64,000 nucleotides of DNA. Source: Halonotius pteroides. Lineage in GTDB: Archaea; Halobacteriota; Halobacteria; Halobacteriales; Haloferacaceae. Below are positions 1 to 8,044 of the stretch, one piece after another. Position 1 is the first letter of the stretch. Each line of letters starts with the position of its first letter. The position numbers and the translations under genes are program-made. The notes beneath the pieces are model-generated. The model had not been told where the DNA came from. It ran no database searches and worked only from the letters and a program-made list of their open reading frames with translations. Location of the stretch: positions 1 through 64,000 of the forward strand of contig NZ_QMDW01000009.1 of NCBI RefSeq assembly GCF_003605635.1. Direction: 5' to 3'.

Positions 1-225
1 GTGGTTCGCCGCCACCCATTCATAGGTTCATTCACCATGGCGAGTCACTCCCATGACTTGTCGACACATTTCGACCGGGTAGCGGTAGCCCTCGCGATCA
101 TGACTGGGTAGAACGAGTAGTATTGAACCCAAAAGCTGTCGCTGCCGCACCATTTTGGCCGCGATACCGGCGTACGTCGAATAACGTGAGTAGGAGACGC
201 TGCAAACGGCGGTATCGCTGTCGAC
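1..225. other. Left-edge region without a recognisable gene
   Basis: I see no supported gene here. Open frames through this stretch lack haloarchaeal-looking composition and run antisense into the next gene. It forms the 3' side of the DUF1508 gene. Confidence 0.5.
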
Positions 226-408
226 TTATTCGGCGTTAGCAACGTCGGCGTTGGCGGCGTTTTGTTTGACACTTTTGAGTCCTTGCGTGCACTTCTGGCG
301 GCTAGCATAGCCCTCACCGCTGTCGGCGATGATGTTGCCGTTTGTGTGGGCAAGTCGCCATTGCCACTGATCCGCGCTGTCGACGAAGAGTTCAAATGTT
401 GCTGTCAC
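226..408 (-). CDS. DUF1508 (YegP/HVO_2922-like) small protein
   Basis: A 60-residue protein that is almost entirely one DUF1508 domain. The typical pattern is visible: FELFVDSADQWQWRL near residue 5, then GNIIADSGEGY and the closing segment with KCTQGLKSVK. Known members form small alpha/beta domains, often as tandem repeats or dimers, and their biochemical role is not settled. The start codon is GTG; no in-frame ATG precedes the domain, and starting here gives the usual single-repeat length. The neighbouring minus-strand gene ends 40 bases upstream, so the two may share a transcript. Family assignment is firm; function is unknown. Confidence 0.8.
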   Translation of the reverse strand: MTATFELFVDSADQWQWRLAHTNGNIIADSGEGYASRQKCTQGLKSVKQNAANADVANAE

Positions 409-448
409 GGTGTGGTACTAGATCACACACATATGACTCTACCGGTGG

Positions 449-796
449 TCAGGACTGTTCGTCTGACCTCGGTGCTGTCAACTCGGCGTCAACAACGGTT
501 CCGTCCGGTTGTAGCGTCACATACCCAAGCGTGACCGTCTCGCCGGGCTCGCCGGTGGCGGCGATCGTTTGCAGCGTAGCCTCTTGATCAAGGTGTTCCC
601 ACGTCACATCTGCGACCAGCTGTTGAAACGCCTCTGGATCACGCCAGCCTGAATCGATCTCACTTGGCACGTGGACAACGAACCTGAGTTGGTCATCGGT
701 GACCTGTACGCCGACGACAAACCGATCGCCGTCGTCAGCGGCAGCCGTGTCAGCGTCAGGTTGTCCCGCCGTGTCGTCACGTCCAGCATCATCCAT
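449..796 (-). CDS. Haloarchaeal hypothetical protein (115 aa)
   Basis: Not recognised as a named family. It has an acidic, low-complexity N-terminus (about residues 1-25, rich in D, A, T and G), then a compact predicted alpha/beta segment with 'VGVQVTDDQLRFVVHVPSEI', and a C-terminal part with 'GETVTLGYVTLQPDG'. There is no signal peptide, membrane segment or metal motif. An ATG at residue 1 is preferred over an upstream TTG that would add nine residues. It diverges from the ychF homologue and precedes the DUF1508 gene on the same strand. Codon use and acidity resemble the neighbours, so it is probably a real gene. Confidence 0.6.
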   Translation of the reverse strand: MDDAGRDDTAGQPDADTAAADDGDRFVVGVQVTDDQLRFVVHVPSEIDSGWRDPEAFQQLVADVTWEHLDQEATLQTIAATGEPGETVTLGYVTLQPDGTVVDAELTAPRSDEQS

Positions 797-915
797 GGGT
801 CTCCGTTCGCCAAGCGACAGCAAAACCGCTGTGGGTTGGCCCTGTCATACGCTACCAGCCGGCGACGCGCCGACGGGTAGAACGGTTTTTGCCCGTCGGT
901 CGACCACCACGGACA

Positions 916-2106
916 ATGAGTTATCGCATCGGCTTGGTTGGCAAGCCATCGGTCGGCAAATCCAGTTTCTTCAATGCGGCGACGATGAATGATGTGCCGG
1001 AAGGGGCCTACCCGTTTACGACGATCGACCCCAGCGTCGGCGAGGCCTACGTCCGCGTCGACTGTGCGGCCCCAGAGTTCGACGAGAGCTGCAGCCCAAA
1101 CGTCGGCGTTTGTCGGGACGGCACCCGCTTTGTGCCAACAAAACTCGTCGATGTCGCCGGGCTGATCCCTGGCGCCCACGAGGGCAACGGGCTCGGCAAT
1201 CAGTTTCTGACCGATCTCAACGAGACCGATGTCCTGATTCATATTGTCGACTTCTCGGGGACGACCGACAGCGAGGGTGAACCCACCGAGGGCCACGACC
1301 CACGCGAGGATATCGATTTCCTCGAAACCGAACTCGACATGTGGTATCTTGATATCCTCGAAAAAGGCATTGAGAGCCACGAAACGACATATGAGGGCGC
1401 GGATGCAAAGATCGAGGTCGACCTCGCCGAGCAGATGAGCGCGTTTAAAACCAACAAGGATGAGATCAAACAGATCATCCTCTCGCTTGGCCTCGAACTC
1501 AACACCGACACGTGGGACGCCGCCGACCGCGAGGCCCTCGCCCGCGAGATCAGAAAGCGAACCAAACCAATGTTGATCGCGGCCAACAAGATGGACACCC
1601 CCGAGGCCCAAGCCAACTGGGACGAAATCACCGACGATCCCGGCTACGACCACCTCACGTTTGTGCCAACAAGTGCCCACGCCGAAGGAGCCCTGAAAAC
1701 GGCCGCCGACAACGGTGTTGTCGACTACACACCGGGCGACGACGACTTCGATATCGTCGGCGACCCCTCAACCGACCAGAGAGCCGGCCTCAAACAGATC
1801 CGGGAGTTCATCGTTGACTACGGCGGTACCGGCGTCCAGCAGGCGATCGAAACCGCGCTGTTCGATGTGTTGGGCTGTATCGCCGTCTTTCCGGGAAGCG
1901 CAAACGGAAGCGACGACAAAGACGGTGTCTTCCGGGATTGTTTCATTCTCCCTGCGGAGGCGACGACCGAGGACTTCGCGTACTTCCTGCACTCGGATAT
2001 CGGCGACGGACTCCTCCACGGTATCGACTGCCGAACTGAGCGACAGGTTGGTGCGGATCACGGCCTCGCCCACCGCGACGTAGTCGAGATTGTGTCGACC
2101 AACTAA
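916..2106 (+). CDS. ychF: Redox-regulated ATPase / Obg-like GTPase, YchF family
   Basis: A 396-residue P-loop ATPase of the YchF/OLA1 group, known to bind ribosomes and hydrolyse ATP. The Walker A motif GKPSVGKSSFF starts at residue 7. Switch/Walker B is seen as 'KLVDVAGLIPGAHEGNGLG', with 'ANKMD' as the NKxD-type motif, and the C-terminus carries the TGS-like region. The ATG is preferred to an upstream TTG because a T-rich TATA-like box (ggtttttgc) lies about 28 bases before it, giving a leaderless transcript. The length matches archaeal YchF. It converges with pncC, whose stop lies six bases away. Confidence 0.93.
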   Translation: MSYRIGLVGKPSVGKSSFFNAATMNDVPEGAYPFTTIDPSVGEAYVRVDCAAPEFDESCSPNVGVCRDGTRFVPTKLVDVAGLIPGAHEGNGLGNQFLTDLNETDVLIHIVDFSGTTDSEGEPTEGHDPREDIDFLETELDMWYLDILEKGIESHETTYEGADAKIEVDLAEQMSAFKTNKDEIKQIILSLGLELNTDTWDAADREALAREIRKRTKPMLIAANKMDTPEAQANWDEITDDPGYDHLTFVPTSAHAEGALKTAADNGVVDYTPGDDDFDIVGDPSTDQRAGLKQIREFIVDYGGTGVQQAIETALFDVLGCIAVFPGSANGSDDKDGVFRDCFILPAEATTEDFAYFLHSDIGDGLLHGIDCRTERQVGADHGLAHRDVVEIVSTN

Positions 2107-2112
2107 GCTGGC

Positions 2113-2670
2113 CTACGCCTCGGCGACATCATCGATCGCCTTCGATAGTGCGGTGAGTGCCTTAGTCGCAGTCATCGATTTCACCGCTGTGCGGTCACCA
2201 TCGAAAACATGGCGAGTCACACGCACAAACGACTCCTCGGTGCCCCATAGAGCGGCGTAGGCAACGCCGATGTAGACGAGACCGACCGGTTTCTCATCCG
2301 TTCCGCCGGTTGGGCCGGCAATCCCGGTCGTCGAGATCGCCCACGTTGTTTCGGCGGTATCTCGCATCCCTTGGGCCATCTCGGCGGCAACGGGCTCGCT
2401 GACCGCGCCGTGGGTATCGAGTGATTCCCGAGAGACACCGAGTGCGGTCTGTTTTGACCGGTTTGAGTAGGTGACGACGCCGCGATCAACATACGCACTT
2501 GCACCGGGGATATCGGTGAGTTGCGAACAGAGCAACCCGCCGGTGAGCGATTCAGCAACTGCCACCGTCTCTTTGCGAGCGGTGAGGCGGTCACCGAGCG
2601 TTGCTTCGATGGGTTCGGCGTCGGTGGGGGTACCCATATCGGGTGTCGTCGATCCGGCAGTTTGAATCAT
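2113..2670 (-). CDS. pncC: CinA-family nicotinamide-nucleotide amidohydrolase
   Basis: A 185-residue stand-alone CinA C-terminal (PncC) domain. The family deamidates nicotinamide mononucleotide to nicotinate mononucleotide in pyridine nucleotide salvage. Hallmarks are VAVAESLTGGLL near residue 35, 'GVVTYSNRSKQTALGV', and 'STTGIAGPTGGT' followed by 'KPVGLVYIG'. The N-terminal MoeA-like CinA half is absent, as in many archaeal and bacterial PncC proteins. The ATG start is preferred to a GTG four codons upstream. The first 20-30 residues are low-complexity and may be non-conserved. Confidence 0.88.
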   Translation of the reverse strand: MIQTAGSTTPDMGTPTDAEPIEATLGDRLTARKETVAVAESLTGGLLCSQLTDIPGASAYVDRGVVTYSNRSKQTALGVSRESLDTHGAVSEPVAAEMAQGMRDTAETTWAISTTGIAGPTGGTDEKPVGLVYIGVAYAALWGTEESFVRVTRHVFDGDRTAVKSMTATKALTALSKAIDDVAEA

Positions 2671-2707
2671 CGGATCGGCCACTGATTCTACTGTGGGCGC
2701 GGTTCGG

Positions 2708-2980
2708 TTATTCGATAAACAGTGAGTAGGTGATAATCGAAAAGCCGATCGCCGTCAGCACAGCATTGATAACGACCCCAACATCGAGGCCAACCTCAAG
2801 CAGTTGGTGGGCGATCCCGCCGAACAGCGCGCCAAGGGTGACAAACCCGAAGCCGATCATCAGCCCACGGAGAGATGGATCGCCCGTTCGCCGGTAGGCC
2901 TTAAACGCAAAGTAGGTGATCGCACTTCCCAACACGAGAATCGAAGCCATGACGCCGATGATAACTGTTTCGAGGTGCAT
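2708..2980 (-). CDS. Small three-helix membrane protein paired with a HTH regulator
   Basis: A 90-residue hydrophobic protein with three predicted membrane segments, at about residues 5-27, 40-60 and 64-86. A short basic loop (KAYRRTGD) follows the first helix. Its start codon shares one base with the stop of the winged-helix gene upstream (TAATG arrangement), so the two are translationally coupled. Such membrane-protein/HTH pairs recur in haloarchaea, where the membrane partner may sense or sequester the regulator; that role is inference. No enzymatic motif is present. Confidence 0.75.
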   Translation of the reverse strand: MHLETVIIGVMASILVLGSAITYFAFKAYRRTGDPSLRGLMIGFGFVTLGALFGGIAHQLLEVGLDVGVVINAVLTAIGFSIITYSLFIE

Positions 2981-3363
2981 TATGTCTCCTCCCGCATCTG
3001 CGTCCAGAGCTCTTCGAGCCGGCGATCGGCGGTCTGCTCGTCGGCCGGTCGCTCAGCGGTGACAACCAGCTGTTCATCGTCGTCGACAGACACGGTAATC
3101 TGATCAAAGCCACGGGCATACAACGTCGCATGCTGGCCACTGCGACGGATCTCCGTCGATTCTATCAACAGGTTAGCGTCGGTCAGGTGATCGAGCTTGC
3201 GGTACATCGTCGACAGGGGAATATCACACGCATCCGAGAGTTCGTTTGCCGTCATTGGTTCTGAGAGTTCGGTGATAATCGCTCTGGTAGGTTCGTCGCC
3301 GAGTGCGTTGAGAACCTCCTCGGTGGTAGGAGCATCGTCCCGTTGTGACGGGTCACGCACCAT
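2980..3363 (-). CDS. Winged helix-turn-helix transcriptional regulator
   Basis: A 127-residue ArsR-like winged-helix protein. The DNA-binding region is residues 15-75: 'VLNALGDEPTRAIITELSE', then 'MTANELSDACDIPLSTMYRK' as the helix-turn-helix and 'LDHLTDANLLIES' toward the wing. The remaining C-terminal half is an acidic beta-rich segment. The ATG chosen here removes a 22-residue extension and sits about 28 bases downstream of a TATA-like box on this strand (around 3388-3395), consistent with a leaderless mRNA. It heads the two-gene unit with the small membrane protein. The ligand is unknown. Confidence 0.82.
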   Translation of the reverse strand: MVRDPSQRDDAPTTEEVLNALGDEPTRAIITELSEPMTANELSDACDIPLSTMYRKLDHLTDANLLIESTEIRRSGQHATLYARGFDQITVSVDDDEQLVVTAERPADEQTADRRLEELWTQMREET

Positions 3364-3566
3364 TATGTGGCTGTTGTGACGAAGCGTGGATAAACGTACT
3401 CGTTCGACGACCGGTAGTATGATCCCCACGGTTGGAGACGCTGATCACCAGACGGCTCGTTGGTGTGTGCCCGCCAAACCACGGAGTTCGCGGCCGCGTT
3501 TCTGTCCCTGAAACCCGCGTGGGCGATTTATGTACTCCCACCCAGTTGGTTCCACTAGCATCCTCT

Positions 3567-3629
3567 ATGGATCATCCGCTCCACCACCCCGACTGTATTG
3601 ACCGCGTTCGCCGAGGAGGTGCCAGCTGA
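3567..3629 (+). CDS. 20-codon leader ORF with His/Cys cluster
   Basis: A very short open frame, MDHPLHHPDCIDRVRRGGAS, whose TGA stop shares its last base with the ATG of the next regulator gene (TGATG). A TATA-like box (tttatgta, 3527-3534) would place transcription start about 11 bases before this ATG, so it would be the first thing translated. Its 3' end contains GGAGGTG (3616-3622), a strong Shine-Dalgarno for the regulator gene. The H-x2-H-H-x2-C arrangement could bind metal. That it is translated is inference. Confidence 0.35.
   Translation: MDHPLHHPDCIDRVRRGGAS
3616..3622 (+). promoter_or_regulatory. Strong Shine-Dalgarno before the 112-aa HTH gene
   Basis: GGAGGTG lies six bases before the ATG at 3629, inside the preceding short ORF. 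Most genes here look leaderless and lack such a site, so it supports internal or re-initiated translation of the regulator. Confidence 0.6.
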
Positions 3630-3967
3630 TGCACACCCTCTCGACACGCCCTGAGCCAACCCCAGCCCAAACCGACGAGACCCGTGTCGTCGAGTTCGAT
3701 GATGACGCCTTCGGCGACGTGCTGGCAGCGATTCATTCCGAAACCGCCCGTGAGATCCTCCTGAGTGTCCGCGACGAGCCACTGACAGCCTCCGAGATCG
3801 CCGACCGCGTCGACACCTCGGTACAGAATGCGAGCTACCACCTCCGAAAGCTTGTCGACGCTGAGCTTGTCCGTGTCTGTGACAACGTCTACTCAGAAAA
3901 GGGGTGTGAGATGAAATGCTACCGCGCCGTCGACACGGCGTTGCTGCTCACCACTGAGTCCCGATGA
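3629..3967 (+). CDS. ArsR-type winged helix regulator
   Basis: A 112-residue HTH protein. The winged-helix core spans residues 30-90: 'VLAAIHSETAREILLSVRDE', 'LTASEIADRVDTSVQNASYH' as the recognition segment, 'LRKLVDAELVRV' and a short wing. Three C-terminal cysteines (VCDNVYSEKGCEMKCY, about residues 86-100) sit next to the wing and might respond to metal or redox, which is inference. A TGATG junction couples it to the leader ORF upstream. Its own TGA overlaps the ATG of the PadR-like gene by four bases (ATGA), so both regulators are co-translated. Confidence 0.82.
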   Translation: MHTLSTRPEPTPAQTDETRVVEFDDDAFGDVLAAIHSETAREILLSVRDEPLTASEIADRVDTSVQNASYHLRKLVDAELVRVCDNVYSEKGCEMKCYRAVDTALLLTTESR

Positions 3968-4260
3968 AAAAGTTGAGCGCGTTCCAACGCGATCTACTGT
4001 TTGTCGTCGACGGGATGGACGAGCCCTACGGCCTCGGGATCAAAGCCGAGCTTGAAGCCTACCGCGAGACGCCAATCAACCCGGGGCAGCTGTATCCGAA
4101 TCTTAACTCCCTCGTCGAACAGGGGTATCTCACCAAACAACGGAAGGACGACCGGACGAATCTCTACCTGCCGACAGACCGCGTCGCTGCGGCGATCGCC
4201 GACCGACGGAGATGGGAGGCCGAGCAGTGCACCGAAACGACGACACCGCCGTCACCGTAA
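3964..4260 (+). CDS. PadR-family winged helix regulator
   Basis: A 98-residue PadR-like protein: 'LSAFQRDLLFVVDGMDEPYG' forms the first helices, 'LGIKAELEAYRETPINPGQL' the turn, and 'LYPNLNSLVEQGYLTKQRK' the recognition helix and wing typical of PadR. A short polar tail rich in T, P and E replaces the long C-terminal dimerisation helix of full PadR proteins. It is co-transcribed with the ArsR-type gene by a four-base overlap. Its TAA stop directly abuts the stop codon of tbp on the opposite strand with no spacer. Confidence 0.85.
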   Translation: MKKLSAFQRDLLFVVDGMDEPYGLGIKAELEAYRETPINPGQLYPNLNSLVEQGYLTKQRKDDRTNLYLPTDRVAAAIADRRRWEAEQCTETTTPPSP

Positions 4261-4821
4261 TCAGCCCGACAACCCAAGTTCGGCGATCCGCTCGGTCATG
4301 TTTTCGACGCCGGCGGTCGCGTCTTCGGGCTTCTTGCCGCCGGTGATCACGATCTTCCCGCTGCCGAACAGCAGGATGACGACCTCGGGGTCATCCATCC
4401 GGTAGACTAGTCCGGGGAACTGCTCGGGTTCGTACTCGACATCCTCAAGTCCTAAGCCGATAGCGAGAGCGTTGAGATTGAGGCTGTCGCCGAGATCCGC
4501 ACTGGAGACGATGTTTTGTACCGTTATCTCCGGATCATCACCGACCGGGATGCCGAGGCCACGAAGCTTCTCGAAGACGATATCAAGCGCGCCGTGAACC
4601 TCATCGGTGCTGGCCGCGCCGGTACAGACGATCTTCCCCGACCGGAAGATCAACGCGGCGGCTTTCGGCTCCTGCGTGCGATACACCAACCCGGGGAAGT
4701 TGTCAGGGTTGAAATCTGCCCCCGGGATGTCGGTCGCAAGTGCTTCGAGATCGAGTTCCTGACCGATCCCTGTCGAGGCAACGACGTTTTGAATTTCGAT
4801 AGTTTCTGTCGGATCGACCAT
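4261..4821 (-). CDS. tbp: TATA-box-binding protein (TBP)
   Basis: A 186-residue archaeal TBP built from two direct repeats of the saddle fold. Repeat one (about 5-90) has 'IEIQNVVASTGIGQELDLEA', 'NFPGLVYRT' and 'ALIFRSGKIVCTGA'. Repeat two (about 95-180) has 'ITVQNIVSSADLGDSLNLNA', 'QFPGLVYRMDDPEVV' and 'LLFGSGKIVITGGK'. It recognises TATA boxes and recruits TFB and RNA polymerase. Haloarchaea often carry several TBPs; this full-length, canonical copy is probably a main one. A good TATA box stands about 42 bases before the ATG, so the mRNA would have a short leader. Confidence 0.97.
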   Translation of the reverse strand: MVDPTETIEIQNVVASTGIGQELDLEALATDIPGADFNPDNFPGLVYRTQEPKAAALIFRSGKIVCTGAASTDEVHGALDIVFEKLRGLGIPVGDDPEITVQNIVSSADLGDSLNLNALAIGLGLEDVEYEPEQFPGLVYRMDDPEVVILLFGSGKIVITGGKKPEDATAGVENMTERIAELGLSG

Positions 4822-4858
4822 ATGTCAGTAGTACGTTCGATGGGTAGGACACGAACCA

Positions 4859-4867
4859 ATATAAAAG
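4859..4867 (-). promoter_or_regulatory. TATA box of tbp
   Basis: On the minus strand this reads cttttatat. It is centred about 42 bases before the tbp ATG, which predicts a leader of roughly 15 nt. It is one of the stronger boxes in the window. Confidence 0.55.
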
Positions 4868-5464
4868 TGGTACATAAACGCCTGATAAAAGCGGCCGTCA
4901 CTATCGTCTGTGCGCCAGCAACGCAGCGTATCCCAGCGATCTAACGGCTTCGTCGACATCAACTCCACAGTGGCTACACCGACGTGGCAGCGAAGATAGC
5001 GGCTTATACCCGATCGGTGACCCCCACCAACGATGCGGCAGCAACGATCAAGCACACACCCACTGACGTTGGGCGAACCGCATTCAAAAACGAGGATGCG
5101 AACGCTCACCGCCGTATCGCTGGCGAGTGGGTTCAACGGTGTTGTCGACAAGCATGACTCGACAGTTCCTGACCAGCAGATCTGACAGTGCTGTCCACAC
5201 GGGGCTCACGACCGTCACCAACGGACGGCTTGACGGTGTCTTCGGGAGGATGGTTGCAAACACGACCCGCGTGGTGTTCGCTGGATGATGGACAAAGGAA
5301 ACAAATATTGCGTGTATATACGACGGTCACTGTGTGGGATGATTGGGTAAAAGCGGGTAACTGTGGCAATAGCGGTGTGTACTCGGGTTTATGACCGCTC
5401 AGCGATACCCCTGACGCTTACCGCCATCGGCCGGGATTTACGACTACCACTACAACATGAAATA
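4868..5464. other. Long intergenic region between tbp and the ABC transporter
   Basis: About 600 bases without a convincing gene. A 44-codon open frame (5154-5288, plus) has no homology I recognise. The right part holds an AT-rich element with the palindromic core GTATATAC (5314-5321) and, close to ssuA, a TATA-like box gatttacg (5435-5442). An unannotated small RNA cannot be excluded by eye. Confidence 0.4.
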
Positions 5465-6472
5465 ATGGTAGAGCAGACGCGCTTCTCTCGACGAGCGTAT
5501 GTTGCCGGCGTTGGATCAGCAGCTACCCTTGGTGTTGCTGGCTGCCTTGGCGGCGGCGATGATAGCGTAACAGTCGCACATATGCCGATTTTCCCGGATC
5601 TCCAGTACTATGTTATGGAGTCAGAGGACTATCTCGCGGAGATCGATGCCACAATCGACAACCAAGAGTTCGGCAATGGCCCCGATATCGTCCAGGCCAT
5701 GGGCGGCGGCGAGGTCGACATCGCGATGTTTGGGGTTGTTCCGGCGATGATCACCATCGACCGCGGCATCGGCGCGCAGGTGACAGCCGCCAACATCAAA
5801 GAGCCGATGGCGATCCTGACACACGACGAGTTCGCACCACTGTGGGACGAACACGGCAGCGATGCTTTCGACATCTGGGCCGACGAGAACGGCGAGCAGT
5901 TCACGTTCGGCACCTTCCCGCAGGGTTCAGTGCCGGATGTGTTGCTCCGCTACTGGCTCCAACAGGAGGGTGTTGATCCGGAAACCGACGTGACGATCAC
6001 AGGGATCAGCGGAGCCAACGCCGTGTTTCAGGCGATCGCCAACGGCGAGATCGATGGCGCGTCGATCATGGAGCCGGTTCCCTCCCGGGTCGCTGAGGAG
6101 GGGCTCTCCTATGAGACGTTCCGCACCTCGGCGGAGATCATGCCCGGCCAGCCGGCCGCGGTGACGCTGATGACCGATTCGGTTCGGGAGTCACCTGTTG
6201 CCACACAGTTTCTCAACCAACACGTTCGGGCGACGACGTTTATCAACGAAAACCCATCGGCGACAGCCGAGATCGTAGAATCCGGTATCGGGATGCCGGC
6301 CGAACAGGCCCAACAGGCGCTTGATGGGCCGTTGGCAAACTTCGTCACCGATCCCCGCGAGATCGAGGCTGGCACCGAAATCTTCGCCGAGTTTGCCGCC
6401 GACAACGGCCAAACAGACGAACAGCTCACACGCGATCAGATCTTCGACTACAGCATCTACGAGACCCTGTAA
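5465..6472 (+). CDS. ABC transporter substrate-binding lipoprotein, SsuA/NMT1-like
   Basis: A 335-residue solute-binding protein for a nitrate/sulfonate/taurine-type importer. The N-terminus has a twin-arginine motif (FSRRAYVAG, residues 6-14), a hydrophobic stretch and the lipobox GVAGC, so it is a Tat-exported lipoprotein anchored at the outer membrane face. The body shows the family's PBP-II pattern: 'HMPIFPDLQYYVMES', 'VQAMGGGEVDIAMFGV', 'TFPQGSVPDVLLRYWLQQEG' and 'GASIMEPVPSR'. The ATG used is 27 bases after a TATA-like box. The permease start overlaps its stop by one base (TAATG). The substrate is not certain: sulfonate, nitrate and pyrimidine precursors all remain possible. Confidence 0.88.
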   Translation: MVEQTRFSRRAYVAGVGSAATLGVAGCLGGGDDSVTVAHMPIFPDLQYYVMESEDYLAEIDATIDNQEFGNGPDIVQAMGGGEVDIAMFGVVPAMITIDRGIGAQVTAANIKEPMAILTHDEFAPLWDEHGSDAFDIWADENGEQFTFGTFPQGSVPDVLLRYWLQQEGVDPETDVTITGISGANAVFQAIANGEIDGASIMEPVPSRVAEEGLSYETFRTSAEIMPGQPAAVTLMTDSVRESPVATQFLNQHVRATTFINENPSATAEIVESGIGMPAEQAQQALDGPLANFVTDPREIEAGTEIFAEFAADNGQTDEQLTRDQIFDYSIYETL

Positions 6473-7278
6473 TGGCTACCGACGTTCAACAGGAGCCCGC
6501 GCCGACAACGAACGACGGCGAACTCCCAGTGGTCGGTATCGACCGCCGCCGGGCCGGCTTGGGAACCGTCGGCCTCGCGGGATTCCTCGGTCTGTGGTGG
6601 CTTGCAGCGCTATTCCAACCAGCCTACGTGTTGCCATCGCCAGCGGTTGTTGCCGAGGCGGCGGTCGCCGAATTCGCCAGCGGTGAGGTGTTTGTCGCTC
6701 TCGGCCAGAGCATCCAACACTGGATCCCCGGAACGATTATCGGCACCACGCTCGGCGTTGCCGCCGGGGTTGCACTCGGCTGGAGCTCACTGCTTGATGA
6801 TATCTCCTCACCGGTTGTTCGGACACTCCGGCCGGTGCCGCCGCTGGCGTTGATCGGGTTTGCGATCGCCTGGTTCGGGATCAACCACGCCGGGGCTGCC
6901 TTTATTATCGCTGTCGGCGCGTTTTGGATCAACTTCTATGCCAGCTACGGTGGCGTCGAGGGCGTCTCCGATGACCTCCTTGATGTGGCTCGGAGTCTCG
7001 GTGTCGACGGCGATCTCGCACTCATCAAAACGGTCGTGATTCCGGCGGCGTCCCCGGAGATCATGACCGGGATCCGAACGGGGATCGGCCGGTGTTGGAT
7101 GCTCGTCGTCGCCGCCGAGATCTTCGGCGTCCCCGGAATCGGGCGGCGAATCCTGCGGGCCTCAAACAATCTGCAGGTTGATGTTGTCATCACCTACATC
7201 CTCGTGTTGAGCATAATGTTCCTCCTTGTCGATATGGCCTACCGTGCCGTTCAAAAACGGGTGTTAGTATGGCGATGA
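6472..7278 (+). CDS. ABC transporter permease, SsuC/TauC-like
   Basis: A 268-residue BPD-type permease with about six membrane helices from residue 25 to the end. The cytoplasmic EAA loop that contacts the ATPase is seen as 'DDLLDVARSLGVDGDLALIK' followed by 'VVIPAASPEIMTGIRTG'. The first 20 residues are polar. It overlaps the binding-protein gene by one base and the ATPase gene by ten, so the three form one translationally coupled importer operon. Confidence 0.9.
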   Translation: MATDVQQEPAPTTNDGELPVVGIDRRRAGLGTVGLAGFLGLWWLAALFQPAYVLPSPAVVAEAAVAEFASGEVFVALGQSIQHWIPGTIIGTTLGVAAGVALGWSSLLDDISSPVVRTLRPVPPLALIGFAIAWFGINHAGAAFIIAVGAFWINFYASYGGVEGVSDDLLDVARSLGVDGDLALIKTVVIPAASPEIMTGIRTGIGRCWMLVVAAEIFGVPGIGRRILRASNNLQVDVVITYILVLSIMFLLVDMAYRAVQKRVLVWR

Positions 7279-8036
7279 CAGAGAGCGGCGGTTCGTCGGT
7301 GCAGGTCAGCGGCGTCAGCAAACGGTATGCGAGCGAACAGGGATCCGTCCGCGCGTTAGCCGATGTCACCTTTGGTGTCGACCCGGGTGAATTCGTGTGC
7401 ATTGTCGGCCCCTCCGGGTGCGGAAAAACAACGCTGTTTCGCATTCTGGCCGGCCTCGAACCGGCGACCCGCGGGCAGGTCACGCTCAATGACTCGGTGG
7501 TCACCGAGCCGACCCCAAACATGGGCATTGTCTTTCAGGAGTACCACCTCTTCCCGTGGCGAACTGTCCGGGGAAACATCGCCTTTGGGTTAGAGAAGGC
7601 TGTCGGCCTCGACGGCACCGATCGTGACCAACGCGTCCAACAGCTGATCGATCTTGTTGGCCTTGCAGGCTTCGAGGATAGCTACCCGAAATCGCTTTCC
7701 GGCGGGATGAAACAGCGCGTCGCGCTGGCGCGAGCGTTGGCGATCGATCCAGCCCTGCTTCTTATGGACGAGCCGTTTGGTGCGGTTGATGCCCAAACCA
7801 GAGAGCGCTTGCAGGATGAACTCCTCGACATCTGGCAGGAAACCGGGAAGACGATCCTGTTTGTCACACACGATGTCGAGGAGGCGGTCACGCTTGCTGA
7901 TCGCGTTGTCGTGATGGGGCGTGATCCGGGGCAGCTTCGTGAGATCGTCCCCATTGATATCGATCGCCCGCGATCGCGCACGGATGCGGCGTTTGGCACC
8001 TCTGCTGAGCGGGTACGGTCGCTCATCGAGAACTAA
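7269..8036 (+). CDS. ABC transporter ATP-binding protein, SsuB/TauB-like
   Basis: A 255-residue ABC ATPase with all motifs intact: Walker A GPSGCGKTT near residue 47, Q-loop 'GIVFQEYHLFPWRTV', signature LSGGMKQR, Walker B 'LLLMDEPFGAVD', and the H-loop in 'LFVTHDVEEAV'. The HLFPWRTV form is typical of nitrate/sulfonate/taurine importers. It energises the permease encoded just upstream. It ends eight bases before the stop codon of the convergent DUF63 gene, so the transcript must terminate inside or very near that gene. Confidence 0.93.
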   Translation: MAMTESGGSSVQVSGVSKRYASEQGSVRALADVTFGVDPGEFVCIVGPSGCGKTTLFRILAGLEPATRGQVTLNDSVVTEPTPNMGIVFQEYHLFPWRTVRGNIAFGLEKAVGLDGTDRDQRVQQLIDLVGLAGFEDSYPKSLSGGMKQRVALARALAIDPALLLMDEPFGAVDAQTRERLQDELLDIWQETGKTILFVTHDVEEAVTLADRVVVMGRDPGQLREIVPIDIDRPRSRTDAAFGTSAERVRSLIEN

Positions 8037-8044
8037 GCTGGCGA

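Noticed and set aside
604-1680. 358-codon open frame antisense to ychF
   Set aside because: Its product is rich in Val, Gly and Arg without halophile acidity. It is the mirror of a certain gene in GC-rich DNA.
5154-5288. 44-codon plus-strand frame in the tbp-ssuA gap
   Set aside because: No promoter at the right spacing, no Shine-Dalgarno and no acidic bias, so it was left as intergenic.
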